Part shown: positions 9,348 to 16,901 of the stretch, one piece after another
Layout: every line of letters starts with the position of its first letter
Position numbering within the stretch: position 1 is the first letter of the stretch
NCBI GenBank assembly: GCA_022701275.1
Contig: CP031740.1
Coordinates: 1,747,001-1,811,000, forward strand
DNA length: 64,000 bases
Reading direction: 5' to 3'
Origin: Microcoleus vaginatus PCC 9802
GTDB taxonomy: Bacteria > Cyanobacteriota > Cyanobacteriia > Cyanobacteriales > Microcoleaceae
Notes under the pieces: model-generated
The model's input: the letters and a program-made list of their open reading frames with translations, nothing else
Databases searched by the model: none
Told to the model about the DNA's origin: nothing
Translations under genes and position numbers: made by a program

Positions 9348-9391
9348 GGTGCTGATGGCGCACCCTACAGGAGTAGTGCGCCATCAGCACC
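9348..9391. repeat. Perfect 16-bp inverted repeat
   Basis: Arms GGTGCTGATGGCGCAC (9348-9363) and GTGCGCCATCAGCACC (9376-9391) with a 12-base loop. The core resembles the TAGGGTGCGC-type palindromes near 29290 and 29385. It lies between divergent genes, so a terminator role is unlikely. Confidence 0.85.
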
Positions 9392-9442
9392 CGCGATGTA
9401 TGAGGTAATATCCGCACGGCGCAACCGCAGCGGGGTAGCAGG

Positions 9443-9477
9443 CTAAATCTAAAATCTAAAATCTAAAATCTAAAATC
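9443..9477. repeat. Heptamer tandem repeat (CTAAAAT)~5
   Basis: Four perfect copies of CTAAAAT (9449-9476) preceded by one copy lacking a base. The array ends two bases before the ATG at 9480, so it replaces the normal ribosome-binding region. Confidence 0.95.
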
Positions 9478-9479
9478 GA

Positions 9480-10841
9480 ATGACTCGCATTATCTTAGTC
9501 CGTCACGGCAAAAGCACCTACAATCAAGAACGCCGCATCCAAGGCCGCCTGGATAAATCGATTTTGACAGAAGCAGGCCGCAGCACCGCCTTGCAAGTAG
9601 GCGACACACTCAGCAGTATCGCCTTTGATGCCGCCTATACCAGTCCCCTGCAACGAGCCAAAGAAACAGCGGAAATCATCCTGTCGCGCTTGACAAATCC
9701 GCCACCACTCCAGCCAACTGATAATTTGATGGAAATCGATTTGCCTCTGTGGGAAGGAATGCTGCGCCAAGATGCGATCGACAAATTCCCCGAAGCATAT
9801 CAGCAGTGGCAAAAACAGCCAGACAAATTTTCCATGAAATTGCCATCTGCTGACGGAGAAATCGAACACTTCCCAGTATTAGCAATTTTTGCTAACGCCC
9901 GACACTTTTGGCAAGAACTTTTATCGCGCCACCACGACGGCACAATTCTAGTAGTAGGTCACAACGGAATCAACCGCGCTCTCATCGCCACCGCGTCGGA
10001 AATTACCCCGGATTACTATCAATCAATTCAACAGTCAAATTGCGGAATTAGTGTCATTAATTTTGGAAGTTCCCCTGTTACCAACGACGAACCGGGAGAG
10101 CCAAAAAAGAAAGTTGCAGTTCAATTAGAGTCGGTGAATTTAACTTCCCATACCGGGGAAATTTTCCCCAAACCGAGGGACGGACACCAAGGCCCGCGCT
10201 TGTTGCTGGTGCGTCACGGCGAAACCGACTGGAATAAAGCAGGTAAATTTCAGGGGCAGATTGACGTGCCTCTCAACGATAACGGCCGCGAACAATCCAG
10301 GCGAGCAGCAGAATTTCTCAAGGATGTAAAATTAGATTTTGCGATCAGCAGTTCGATGCTGCGCCCGAAAGAAACTGCAGAAATTATTCTCAAATATCAC
10401 GGCGGTTTGCAACTGGAACTCCGCGATGAGCTAAGAGAAATCAGCCACGGACTTTGGGAAGGAAAGTTTGAATCAGAAATAGAAGAATCCTATCCGGGTT
10501 TGCTACAGGAATGGAAAACATCTCCTGAAACAGTGCAAATGCCCGAAGGAGAGAATTTGCAGCACGTTTGGACTCGGGCGATCGCAGCTTGGCGAGAAAT
10601 AGTACAATCTGTTTCTGGTACTGGGATTGTCGTTGCTCACGATGCCATTAACAAAGCAATTCTCTGCCACCTATTCGGTTTGGAACCCGAACATTTCTGG
10701 AAATTCAAACAAGGAAACGGAGCCGTTAGCGTGATTGATTATCCCCACGGCCCCGATGGTTTGCCGGTATTGCAGGCGATGAATGTGACAACTCATTTGA
10801 GCGGTGGCGTTTTTGACCAAACAGCCGCAGGAGCACTGTAA
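9480..10841 (+). CDS. Tandem two-domain histidine phosphatase (phosphoglycerate mutase-like)
   Basis: 453 residues with two complete histidine-phosphatase domains. Each has its own RHG signature: LVRHGKSTYN near residue 6 and LVRHGETDWN near residue 242. Each also has a second catalytic His, in VVGHNGINRA and VVAHDAINKA. The phosphate is transferred to the first His. Members act on phosphoglycerate, phosphoserine, fructose-bisphosphate and other substrates, so specificity cannot be read from sequence. Cyanobacteria are known to use a histidine-phosphatase family enzyme as phosphoserine phosphatase, and this is one candidate (inference). The start codon directly follows heptamer repeats with no visible SD. 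Confidence 0.9.
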   Translation: MTRIILVRHGKSTYNQERRIQGRLDKSILTEAGRSTALQVGDTLSSIAFDAAYTSPLQRAKETAEIILSRLTNPPPLQPTDNLMEIDLPLWEGMLRQDAIDKFPEAYQQWQKQPDKFSMKLPSADGEIEHFPVLAIFANARHFWQELLSRHHDGTILVVGHNGINRALIATASEITPDYYQSIQQSNCGISVINFGSSPVTNDEPGEPKKKVAVQLESVNLTSHTGEIFPKPRDGHQGPRLLLVRHGETDWNKAGKFQGQIDVPLNDNGREQSRRAAEFLKDVKLDFAISSSMLRPKETAEIILKYHGGLQLELRDELREISHGLWEGKFESEIEESYPGLLQEWKTSPETVQMPEGENLQHVWTRAIAAWREIVQSVSGTGIVVAHDAINKAILCHLFGLEPEHFWKFKQGNGAVSVIDYPHGPDGLPVLQAMNVTTHLSGGVFDQTAAGAL

Positions 10842-10911
10842 TTAGTAAAATGCTGGGCGCGAACCCGTAGACGTATTACCGGTCTGCTGTTTGACGATTA
10901 GGCCTTCGAGC

Positions 10912-10985
10912 CCCCCTAGCCCCCCTTAAGAAGGGGGGAAAAGAAGCGTTCTCAAAGTCCCCCTTTTTAAGGGGGATTTAGGGGG
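10912..10985. repeat. MITE-like palindromic element with ~27-bp terminal inverted repeats
   Basis: The left end CCCCCTAGCCCCCCTTAAG (10912-10930, arm to 10938) matches the inverted right end (10959-10985) with few mismatches. Each end is itself palindromic around TTAA. The structure resembles small non-autonomous repeats of cyanobacterial genomes. It lies downstream of the phosphatase gene and could also end transcription. Confidence 0.75.
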
Positions 10986-11142
10986 AGCGAGACTCGTGTC
11001 AAAGCGAAATTTATCCAAGCTTTTAGGCCTAAGTTAACACCAGTGCCCACCGCTACGAGTACCCACCTGAAAAATGTTTTAATTTTTATAGCAACTGCCA
11101 AGATGGTTAGGACGTTCTTAATTACTAAAACCCTTGCTTTTA

Positions 11143-11170
11143 TTCCTTCTTCCTTCTTCCTTCTTCCTTC
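11143..11170. repeat. Heptamer tandem repeat (TTCCTTC)4
   Basis: Four perfect copies of TTCCTTC. A related two-copy tract precedes the dispersed repeat near 6495-6507. Confidence 0.9.
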
Positions 11171-11201
11171 GTGTCCTTCGCGTCTTCGCGGTTCCATCTT
11201 C

Positions 11202-11246
11202 CATCCGTTACATCCATTACAGAATCCGTTGCCGAACTTTCTTCTT
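11202..11246. repeat. Dispersed intergenic repeat, copy 2
   Basis: Matches 6511-6556 with a few substitutions (catccgttacatccattaca, ending ccgaactttcttctt). Also preceded by TTCCTTC heptamers. Confidence 0.75.
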
Positions 11247-11268
11247 CAATATATTTAAATCTTAAGTT

Positions 11269-12582
11269 ATGAGCCGCGAACTGCTACAAAATGTACGAGT
11301 GCTAGATCCAGTTTCAGGGAGCGATCGCATCGCTGATATTCTGATTGCTGAAGGTGATATCAAAGCAGTTGAGGAAAAAATTGCTGAGTTTCCCGCTGAC
11401 ACCCAAGTGCGGGATTGCCAGGGACTGATTTTGGGGCCGGGGTTAACTGATATCTACAGTCACAGCGGAGAACCGGGTTTTGAGGATCGGGAAACGCTGG
11501 AATCTTTGATGCAGGCTGCGGCGGCTGGGGGTTTTACGCGAGTGGCGATTTTGCCGGATACCTCGCCACCTGTTGACAATTTGGCGGGTTTAGCTTTGTT
11601 GCAGCAACATATCCGCAATTTGCCGCCCGGCCTGCCCCGCTTGTATTTTTGGGGAGCGCTCACAGCGGGCGTTAAAGGGCAGCAGATGGCAGAGTTGGGC
11701 GAGCTGGCCTCCTGTGCAGTGGTGGGTTTTGCGGACGGTTTGCCGCTGTCTAATCCGGCTCTGGTGAGGCGTTTGCTGGAGTATATCAAGCCTTTGGGCA
11801 AGTCTGTGGCTTTGTGGCCGTGCGATCGAACTTTGGCAGGAAATGGCGCGGCGCGGGAGGGTGCGGTGTCAGTGCGCTTGGGTTTGCCAGGAATTCCGGC
11901 GAGTGCGGAAACTTCGGCTTTGGCGGTAATTCTGGAGTTGGTGGCATCTGCGGGCACTCCGGTGCACATTATGCGCGTTTCTACGGCGCGCAGCGTGGAA
12001 TTGATTCGGGATGCCAAGGCACGGGGTTTGCCGGTGACTGCGAGTGTGACTTGGATGCACTTGCTGTTGAATGTCGGGGCAATTTCAGGCAACTCTAAAG
12101 ATTCCGGCGGGAAAAATGCTCTGACTGCTTCGTTGCCCTACGATCCGAATTTACGCCTAGAACCGCCGTTGGGCAATCTCAGCGACCAATTAGCGCTAAT
12201 TCAAGCTGTGAAAGATGGCGTAATTGATGCGATCGCGATCGATCACAACGCCCATACTTATGAGGAGAAAACTGTGGCTTTTGCTGATAGTCCGCCCGGG
12301 GCGATCGGCTTGGAATTAGCTTTGCCTTTACTGTGGCACGGACTGGTAGAAACCGGCGAATTTTCGGCTTTAGAACTGTGGCGAGTGTTGAGCGCAGGCC
12401 CTGCCGTTTGTCTCGGACAAACCCCCCCCATGGTTGCGCGGGGAGTCTCTGCTGAGTTGATTTTGTTCGACCCGAAAATGAGTTGGACTGTTGACGGGTC
12501 AAGTCTGAAGTCGCGATCGGCAAATACGCCTTGGTTGGGACAGCAATTAGCGGGAAAAGTTGTACAAAGCTGGATTTATTAA
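11269..12582 (+). CDS. Dihydroorotase-like amidohydrolase with altered catalytic residues
   Basis: 437 residues with the whole length and fold signature of type I dihydroorotase: ILGPGLTDIYSHSGEPGFED near 55-74, GLPVTASVTWMHLLLN near 252-267 and DHNAHTYEEKTVAFADSPPG near 324. In active enzymes the first motif is HxHxREPG. Here it is Y-S-H-S-G-E-P-G, losing one metal His and the substrate Arg. HxxHVST appears as HIMRVST, PHHL as WMHL, and DHAPH as DHNAH. This points to a non-catalytic relative, like the inactive PyrC' proteins that support aspartate transcarbamoylase assembly in some bacteria, or to a changed function. It is annotated pyrC by similarity only, so no symbol is given. Confidence 0.85.
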   Translation: MSRELLQNVRVLDPVSGSDRIADILIAEGDIKAVEEKIAEFPADTQVRDCQGLILGPGLTDIYSHSGEPGFEDRETLESLMQAAAAGGFTRVAILPDTSPPVDNLAGLALLQQHIRNLPPGLPRLYFWGALTAGVKGQQMAELGELASCAVVGFADGLPLSNPALVRRLLEYIKPLGKSVALWPCDRTLAGNGAAREGAVSVRLGLPGIPASAETSALAVILELVASAGTPVHIMRVSTARSVELIRDAKARGLPVTASVTWMHLLLNVGAISGNSKDSGGKNALTASLPYDPNLRLEPPLGNLSDQLALIQAVKDGVIDAIAIDHNAHTYEEKTVAFADSPPGAIGLELALPLLWHGLVETGEFSALELWRVLSAGPAVCLGQTPPMVARGVSAELILFDPKMSWTVDGSSLKSRSANTPWLGQQLAGKVVQSWIY

Positions 12583-12610
12583 TTCTTGCGATTGAAATTC
12601 ATCTGTTGTA

Positions 12611-12664
12611 GAACAGGCATCTTGTCTGTTTCTAAAAGTAGAACAGGCAAGATGCCTGTTTCTG
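12611..12664. repeat. Two copies of the AACAGGCAAGATGCCTGTT palindrome
   Basis: Copies at 12611-12634 (one mismatch, inverted centre) and 12641-12664, each flanked by AG and TCT. The same palindrome occurs at 33510-33528 inside a gene and as a pair at 49749-49811. Confidence 0.9.
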
Positions 12665-12704
12665 GGAATGCTAGATGAGGTGACTCAGAAAAGAAGATAA
12701 ATAC

Positions 12705-13460
12705 ATGATTACTGCTTTTCATTCGTGGAATTCTCCACCGCAAGACTTGACATTGGAGCTGGGCGAAATTCATGTTTGGCGCGTCTCTCTAGCTCAAACA
12801 GAATCTTGCTTGCAGAGTTTACAACACACTCTCTCTACCGACGAGCGGACAAAAGCTGAAGGTTTTCGGTTTGCAAAAGGTCGATCGCAATTTATTGTGA
12901 GTCGTGGCGCGCTGAGAGAAATTCTCAGTCGCTATCTTAACATAAATTCTCACCTTTTGCGCTTTGACTACAATCCCTACGGTAAACCTTCTCTCATCGC
13001 CGCCCAAGGGGGAAATACCCTGCGTTTCAATGTGTCTCACTCTGGCGCAATGGCTCTAATTGCTATTACCAAAAATCGAGAGATTGGTGTCGATATTGAA
13101 TGTATCAATCCCAAATTTCCTTGCCTGGAAATTGCAGAAAAGTTTTTTTCACCCTTAGAACAATCTGTGTTGCTTTCGCTACCAGAACCTCTTCAACCCC
13201 AAGCTTTTTTTACCTGCTGGACTCGTAAAGAAGCCTATATCAAGGCAGTCGGCAAAGGACTTTCAATTCCCCTGAATCAGTTTGATGTCAGCCTCGCCCT
13301 AGGAGAACCAGCAGCGCTGTTAAATGTTGAAAAAAGCCCCGAAGAAGCATCGAGATGGTCTTTAATTGAATTAATTCCCAGTTCAGATATGGTGGCGGCT
13401 GTTGCGGTTGCAGGAGATTGCTCGAAACTTTATTGTTGGCAGTGGACAGGGGAGTTTTGA
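12705..13460 (+). CDS. Sfp-type 4'-phosphopantetheinyl transferase (HetI-like)
   Basis: 251 residues, the usual size for Sfp/HetI enzymes. It transfers the phosphopantetheine arm from CoA to a carrier-protein Ser, activating fatty-acid, polyketide or peptide-synthetase carriers in the cytoplasm. Motifs: RFNVSHSGAMALIAI near 107, GVDIE near 129 (Mg2+ ligands) and FFTCWTRKEAYIKAVGKGL near 168-186 (W-x-x-K-E-A). Cyanobacteria typically have one such broad-range enzyme. A weak purine-rich stretch precedes the ATG. The gene follows the dihydroorotase-like gene by 122 bp with two palindromic repeats between them, so cotranscription is uncertain. Confidence 0.93.
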   Translation: MITAFHSWNSPPQDLTLELGEIHVWRVSLAQTESCLQSLQHTLSTDERTKAEGFRFAKGRSQFIVSRGALREILSRYLNINSHLLRFDYNPYGKPSLIAAQGGNTLRFNVSHSGAMALIAITKNREIGVDIECINPKFPCLEIAEKFFSPLEQSVLLSLPEPLQPQAFFTCWTRKEAYIKAVGKGLSIPLNQFDVSLALGEPAALLNVEKSPEEASRWSLIELIPSSDMVAAVAVAGDCSKLYCWQWTGEF

Positions 13461-13566
13461 TTTATACCGATCGCCAAGGGTAAAAGATAACGGCAACGGT
13501 CGCTACAATAGGTCTACTGGTTGAGCCTTCAAGCTCTTGCATTGTGCATCCTACACAGATAAATAA

Positions 13567-13587
13567 GGACACAACATTGTTGTGTCC
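13567..13587. terminator. Short palindrome between convergent genes
   Basis: Arms GGACACAACA and TGTTGTGTCC around one central base, in the gap between the phosphopantetheinyl transferase and response-regulator genes, which converge. It could terminate both, but lacks a clean T-run and also resembles dispersed GGACACAAC palindromes. Confidence 0.45.
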
Positions 13588-13636
13588 CTACGTCATATTC
13601 GACTACCACTTGCAACCCTACAACTGATTTAAAAAT

Positions 13637-14443
13637 TTAACCAAATCGATAGCCGAACCCACGTACCGTAATGATATATTCCGGTTGGCCCGGATCTATT
13701 TCCAACTTTTCGCGTAGCCAGCGGATGTGAACGTCAACTGTTTTGCTGTCTCCGATAAAATCTTGACCCCAAATTTTTTCCAGCAACTGATCGCGAGACC
13801 AAACTCGCCGGGGATAACTCATAAATAGTTCTAGTAAGCGAAACTGTTTAGGAGAAAATTTCACTTCCAGACCGCGAACCAACACGCGGCACTCTTCAGG
13901 ATACAGAGTTATGCTCTTATATTGCAGCATCCTCGGTTCCGGTAACCGACCGAGGCGCTGGCGCCGCATCAGCGCCCGACAGCGAGCGATAAACTCCCGC
14001 ATTCCAAAAGGCTTGGTCAGATAATCATCCGATCCGGCTTCTAGATAAAAAGCGCAATTGTTGGCACTTCCTCTAGCACCGATAATCAAAATAGGGACGG
14101 GATTTCCTTGATGCCGTAACATTCGACACAGATCCAAACCGTTAATTGAATCCATAATTAACAGGTTAAAGGTAAATTCACCGTGGTAGGACGAAGAACC
14201 CTGTACAGAAGGCAGAGCGTTGCGCCCGTCGCTAGTAACCACCACCTCGTAGCCCTGTTCTTTAAGGGCTAAAGCTAGCATTTCCCGCAACAGATCTTCA
14301 CCTTCCAATAACAAGATGCGGCCGGCTTGTCCAACAGCCAACCTTGAAGGACTTTCGCTTAATTCAGCAGAAGACATAAATAAAAGTGGGAGTGATGTTT
14401 GTATGTGGCTAGCGGGAGGTGCCTTCTTCAGTAGCTGAGGCAC
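13637..14443 (-). CDS. OmpR/PhoB-family response regulator with atypical receiver
   Basis: 268 residues from the first ATG; an inner ATG at 14377 (MSSAELSESP) removes a 22-residue tail and may be the real start. The receiver starts at RILLLEGED (42-50), where the usual acidic pair reads E-G-E. The phosphoacceptor region is IMDSINGLDLC (96-106): the Asp is kept but the usual DxxMPxxDG spacing is about three residues short. KPF (144-146) is intact. The winged-helix domain ends VDVHIRWLREKLEIDPG and GFGYRF and looks fully functional. It most resembles the cyanobacterial SphR/PhoB branch, with NblR-type atypical regulators an alternative. The kinase partner is not in this window. Confidence 0.85.
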   Translation of the reverse strand: MPQLLKKAPPASHIQTSLPLLFMSSAELSESPSRLAVGQAGRILLLEGEDLLREMLALALKEQGYEVVVTSDGRNALPSVQGSSSYHGEFTFNLLIMDSINGLDLCRMLRHQGNPVPILIIGARGSANNCAFYLEAGSDDYLTKPFGMREFIARCRALMRRQRLGRLPEPRMLQYKSITLYPEECRVLVRGLEVKFSPKQFRLLELFMSYPRRVWSRDQLLEKIWGQDFIGDSKTVDVHIRWLREKLEIDPGQPEYIITVRGFGYRFG

Positions 14444-14492
14444 TCTCGCGCGGAGATCGCTTGTACGAACGATCGCCAGAAAGTTCGATCGC

Positions 14493-14690
14493 TTAGAATC
14501 TTTCGCCCGTCCATCCCACAGACACGCGCTCGACCTTTGCTACTTGCTCGTGTAAGGAATACAGCCGTAGAGCAGTTGCCTGAGCTGCGCTGTCTGCCTG
14601 CGTCCAGGCCTCAGAAGTCTGGTCATTTTTCGGGGTCGGTGTTAATTTCATAAAACATTGCCCGCTATTAATTGACCACGTAACACCCAA
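14493..14690 (-). CDS. Small conserved hypothetical protein
   Basis: 65 residues, or 52 from the inner ATG at 14651 (MKLTPTPKNDQTSEAW). No signal peptide or membrane segment. The composition is polar, with a mid-region ADSAAQATALRLYSLHEQ and a C-terminus VERVSVGWTGERF that read like a real folded small protein. No function recognised. It lies 49 bp upstream of the response-regulator gene on the same strand and could share its transcript. Confidence 0.45.
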   Translation of the reverse strand: MGVTWSINSGQCFMKLTPTPKNDQTSEAWTQADSAAQATALRLYSLHEQVAKVERVSVGWTGERF

Positions 14691-14718
14691 TCTAGAGGGA
14701 GATGCTAGTTATACTACT

Positions 14719-14741
14719 CTTAAAAGGTTATTAAAAGGTAA
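14719..14741. promoter_or_regulatory. Direct repeat TTAAAAGGTTA/TTAAAAGGTAA with 11-bp period
   Basis: Two 11-bp direct repeats in the divergent region between the small gene at 14493-14690 and the creatininase gene. The 11-bp spacing is like that of PhoB/SphR-type boxes, but the sequence matches the cyanobacterial Pho box only loosely. Confidence 0.3.
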
Positions 14742-14915
14742 AGTTTTGGCTATCAAATGGTTAAATTATTAACGTTAAGTAATATAACGGTAAAGGTGCG
14801 ATGGCACTGTAGAGCTTTTTTTAAGAATACAATAATAAGTTGGCCGAAATTCCTTTTTCTTCCCGTGTCGGCTACGATCGACGATAGCAAGTAAAAATTC
14901 TGTAGACTGCCTATC

Positions 14916-15662
14916 ATGTTGCTGCATTTGAGTACCTGGCCCGAGGTAGAAGCTTATCTCGATAGCTCCCGAGGCATAATTATCCCGATCGGTTCCACCG
15001 AACAGCACGGGCCCACCGGCTTGATCGGCACTGACGCCATTGCTGCGAATGCGATCGCCTGCGGTGTCGGCGAAGCTGCCAATGCCTTAATCGGCCCGAC
15101 AATTAATGTAGGCATGGCTTTGCACCACACCAGCTTTCCTGGCACAATCAGCTTCCGACCGCAGACGCTGATACTGGTAATCAGGGATTATATCACATCT
15201 TTGGCAAAAGCTGGATTTGAGAAATATTTCTTCATCAACGGTCACGGCGGCAACATTGCCACGATGAAAGCAGCATTTTCCGAGACATACGCACATTTGT
15301 CGGACTTGAATTTACCGAATGCCGATCGAATCCAGTGTCAAATCGGCAATTGGTTCATGTGCGGTTCAGTGTACCAACTAGCCAAAGAATTGTACGGAAA
15401 CCAAGAAGGTTCCCACGCCACCCCCAGCGAAATCGCCTTAACCCAGTACCTTTATCCAGAATCAATCAAGCAAGCTCCGCTTTCGGAAGAAGTCGCTTCC
15501 GGGCACAAAATTTACGGTGCTGCTGACTTCCGCCGCCGATTTCCCGACGGGAGAATGGGTTCAAATCCAGGCTTAGCAACCCCTGAACACGGTCAGCAGT
15601 TTTACGAATTAGCAGTCAAAGAATTGACTAATAATTATTTGGAGTTTTTAAGTTCCGATTAA
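14916..15662 (+). CDS. Creatininase family amidohydrolase
   Basis: 248 residues of the creatininase/creatinine amidohydrolase fold. Metal-site motifs: IPIGSTEQHGPTGLIGTDAI near residues 27-46 (Glu, His, Asp ligands), HHTSFPGTIS near 69 and FINGHGGN near 108-115, with a late Glu in NQEGSHATPSE. All ligands appear present. Family members hydrolyse cyclic amides or formamides, including steps in riboflavin/F420-type and mycofactocin pathways; the cyanobacterial substrate is not known. The gene is monocistronic and converges with ndk. Confidence 0.9.
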   Translation: MLLHLSTWPEVEAYLDSSRGIIIPIGSTEQHGPTGLIGTDAIAANAIACGVGEAANALIGPTINVGMALHHTSFPGTISFRPQTLILVIRDYITSLAKAGFEKYFFINGHGGNIATMKAAFSETYAHLSDLNLPNADRIQCQIGNWFMCGSVYQLAKELYGNQEGSHATPSEIALTQYLYPESIKQAPLSEEVASGHKIYGAADFRRRFPDGRMGSNPGLATPEHGQQFYELAVKELTNNYLEFLSSD

Positions 15663-15673
15663 CTTTTTTTCTC

Positions 15674-15702
15674 CTCGTTACTAGGAATAGCTTGGTAACG
15701 AG
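15674..15702 (+). terminator. Hairpin downstream of creatininase gene
   Basis: Arms CTCGTTAC (15674-15681) and GTAACGAG (15695-15702), 12 bp after the stop codon. A short A/T-rich stretch follows, so it is terminator-like. Confidence 0.5.
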
Positions 15703-15783
15703 TAAAAATGTCAAACTCTTCTATATTTTACAGTTATGAGTGAGTCAGCGACCGGATAGTTCATCTATCTGAGAAAGGCTATA

Positions 15784-15806
15784 TCTCCCGATTAACCATC
15801 GGGAGA
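15784..15806 (-). terminator. Hairpin downstream of ndk
   Basis: Arms TCTCCCGAT and ATCGGGAGA with a five-base loop, 10 bp past the ndk stop codon. No clear T-run follows. It may act on both convergent genes. Confidence 0.5.
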
Positions 15807-15815
15807 ATATCAAAA

Positions 15816-16265
15816 CTACTCCACAATCCAAGGACTTAAACAAGGTGTCCAAGCACTCAATTCTTCTTCCTTGAACCAAAGGCTAATTTCCGCATGGGCA
15901 GTTTCCACAGCATCAGAACCATGAATAATATTGCGACCAACATTCACAGCCAAATCGCCGCGAATTGTCCCCGGTTCTGAATTCAGAGGATTTGTTGCGC
16001 CAATCATTTTCCTCGCCGAGGCCACAACGCCGTCGCCTTCCCACACCATCGCCACCATCGGCCCGGAAGTGATGAAGTCTACCAGTCCCGCAAAAAAGGG
16101 TCTTTCTTTATGTACGCCATAATGCTGTTCGGCAAGTTCGCGACTAGCCGTCATTAGCTTCATGCCAACTAGCTTAAAGCCTTTGGCTTCAAAACGACCG
16201 ATAATTTCGCCGACGAGTCCGCGCTGTACGCCGTCGGGCTTAATTGCTAAAAAAGTCCGTTCCAA
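15816..16265 (-). CDS. ndk: Nucleoside diphosphate kinase
   Basis: 149 residues, full length. It transfers the gamma-phosphate of ATP to nucleoside diphosphates through a phosphohistidine; the active-site His is in NIIHGSD near residue 115. Other conserved segments are [17 protein letters not shown] at the start and [15 protein letters not shown] before the active site. Translation begins at TTG (16263-16265), as the SD-like AGGAG lies six bases before it and [12 protein letters not shown] is the usual N-terminus. Confidence 0.97.
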   Translation of the reverse strand: MERTFLAIKPDGVQRGLVGEIIGRFEAKGFKLVGMKLMTASRELAEQHYGVHKERPFFAGLVDFITSGPMVAMVWEGDGVVASARKMIGATNPLNSEPGTIRGDLAVNVGRNIIHGSDAVETAHAEISLWFKEEELSAWTPCLSPWIVE

Positions 16266-16901
16266 GATTAACTCCTATAATTGTGTTAACTGATCCAAAA
16301 GATAGAGTAACTCAGAACGCACCTAAAGGCAATTCTGAGAATTGGAAATTGTCATTTGGAGACTTATGGCCACAGGAAGAAGGAAGAAGGAATAAGAAGA
16401 GGGAAGAGAAAAGAGGGAAGAAGCAATAAAAGCAAGGGTTAAAGAAACCGGGTTTCTCAGAAAAATTTTTGTGAGCAGCGATGAATCTCCGAAGAAACAA
16501 GGTTTCGAGACTCCTATGCGTCTAGGACTGATTTGCAGGGAGCATCCCGATTCTGTTAAAAGCATTGTTTAGCAGTTCGAGCAGAATGCTCACTTCCCTA
16601 TATAAGCTAACCAGTCTTTAAATTATCGTAAAAAAATAATCAACCTCTTGTGGGGTGGCTTTGAGCAACGCCCGAAATATGCAATCGAAATGTAGAACAT
16701 TTTATCTCTAGCGAACAAGATGCTCGAACTTCTGGCACACTATGATACAAGTCACAATTTCCTGTGACTGCAAACACTCTTACCTATGATCTAAAATACG
16801 AATATGTATGATAATAAACACAAGTATTTAGGCTCGAAAATATAGATAATTAACAGAAGTATGAAGATTATTTTGACAGCAACTATTCAGGCGAAAAAAG
16901 T
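16266..16901. other. 636-bp divergent intergenic region
   Basis: No gene seen. It has a purine-rich tract of GAAG/AGGAAG units (about 16374-16431), a small palindrome GAAACCGGGTTTC (16444-16456) of the family also seen at 55113 and 63348, and AT-rich sequence before the next gene. Confidence 0.5.

Larger units (their letters stand above)
9158..9479. other. Divergent intergenic region between protease and phosphatase genes
   Basis: Holds a strong 16-bp hairpin (9348-9391) and a CTAAAAT heptamer array that runs to within two bases of the next start codon. Promoters for the two divergent genes must lie here, but none stands out. Confidence 0.5.
10842..11268. other. 427-bp intergenic region rich in repeats
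   Basis: No gene seen. Contains a 74-bp palindromic element (10912-10985), a TTCCTTC heptamer array (11143-11170), a cgaagacgcgaagg-type repeat (about 11175-11193) and the second copy of the dispersed repeat (11202-11246). Confidence 0.6.

Noticed and set aside
15540-15580. tRNA-like GGTTCAAATCC segment
   Set aside because: It lies inside the creatininase coding frame and no acceptor stem or D-arm is present. No tRNA was found in the window.
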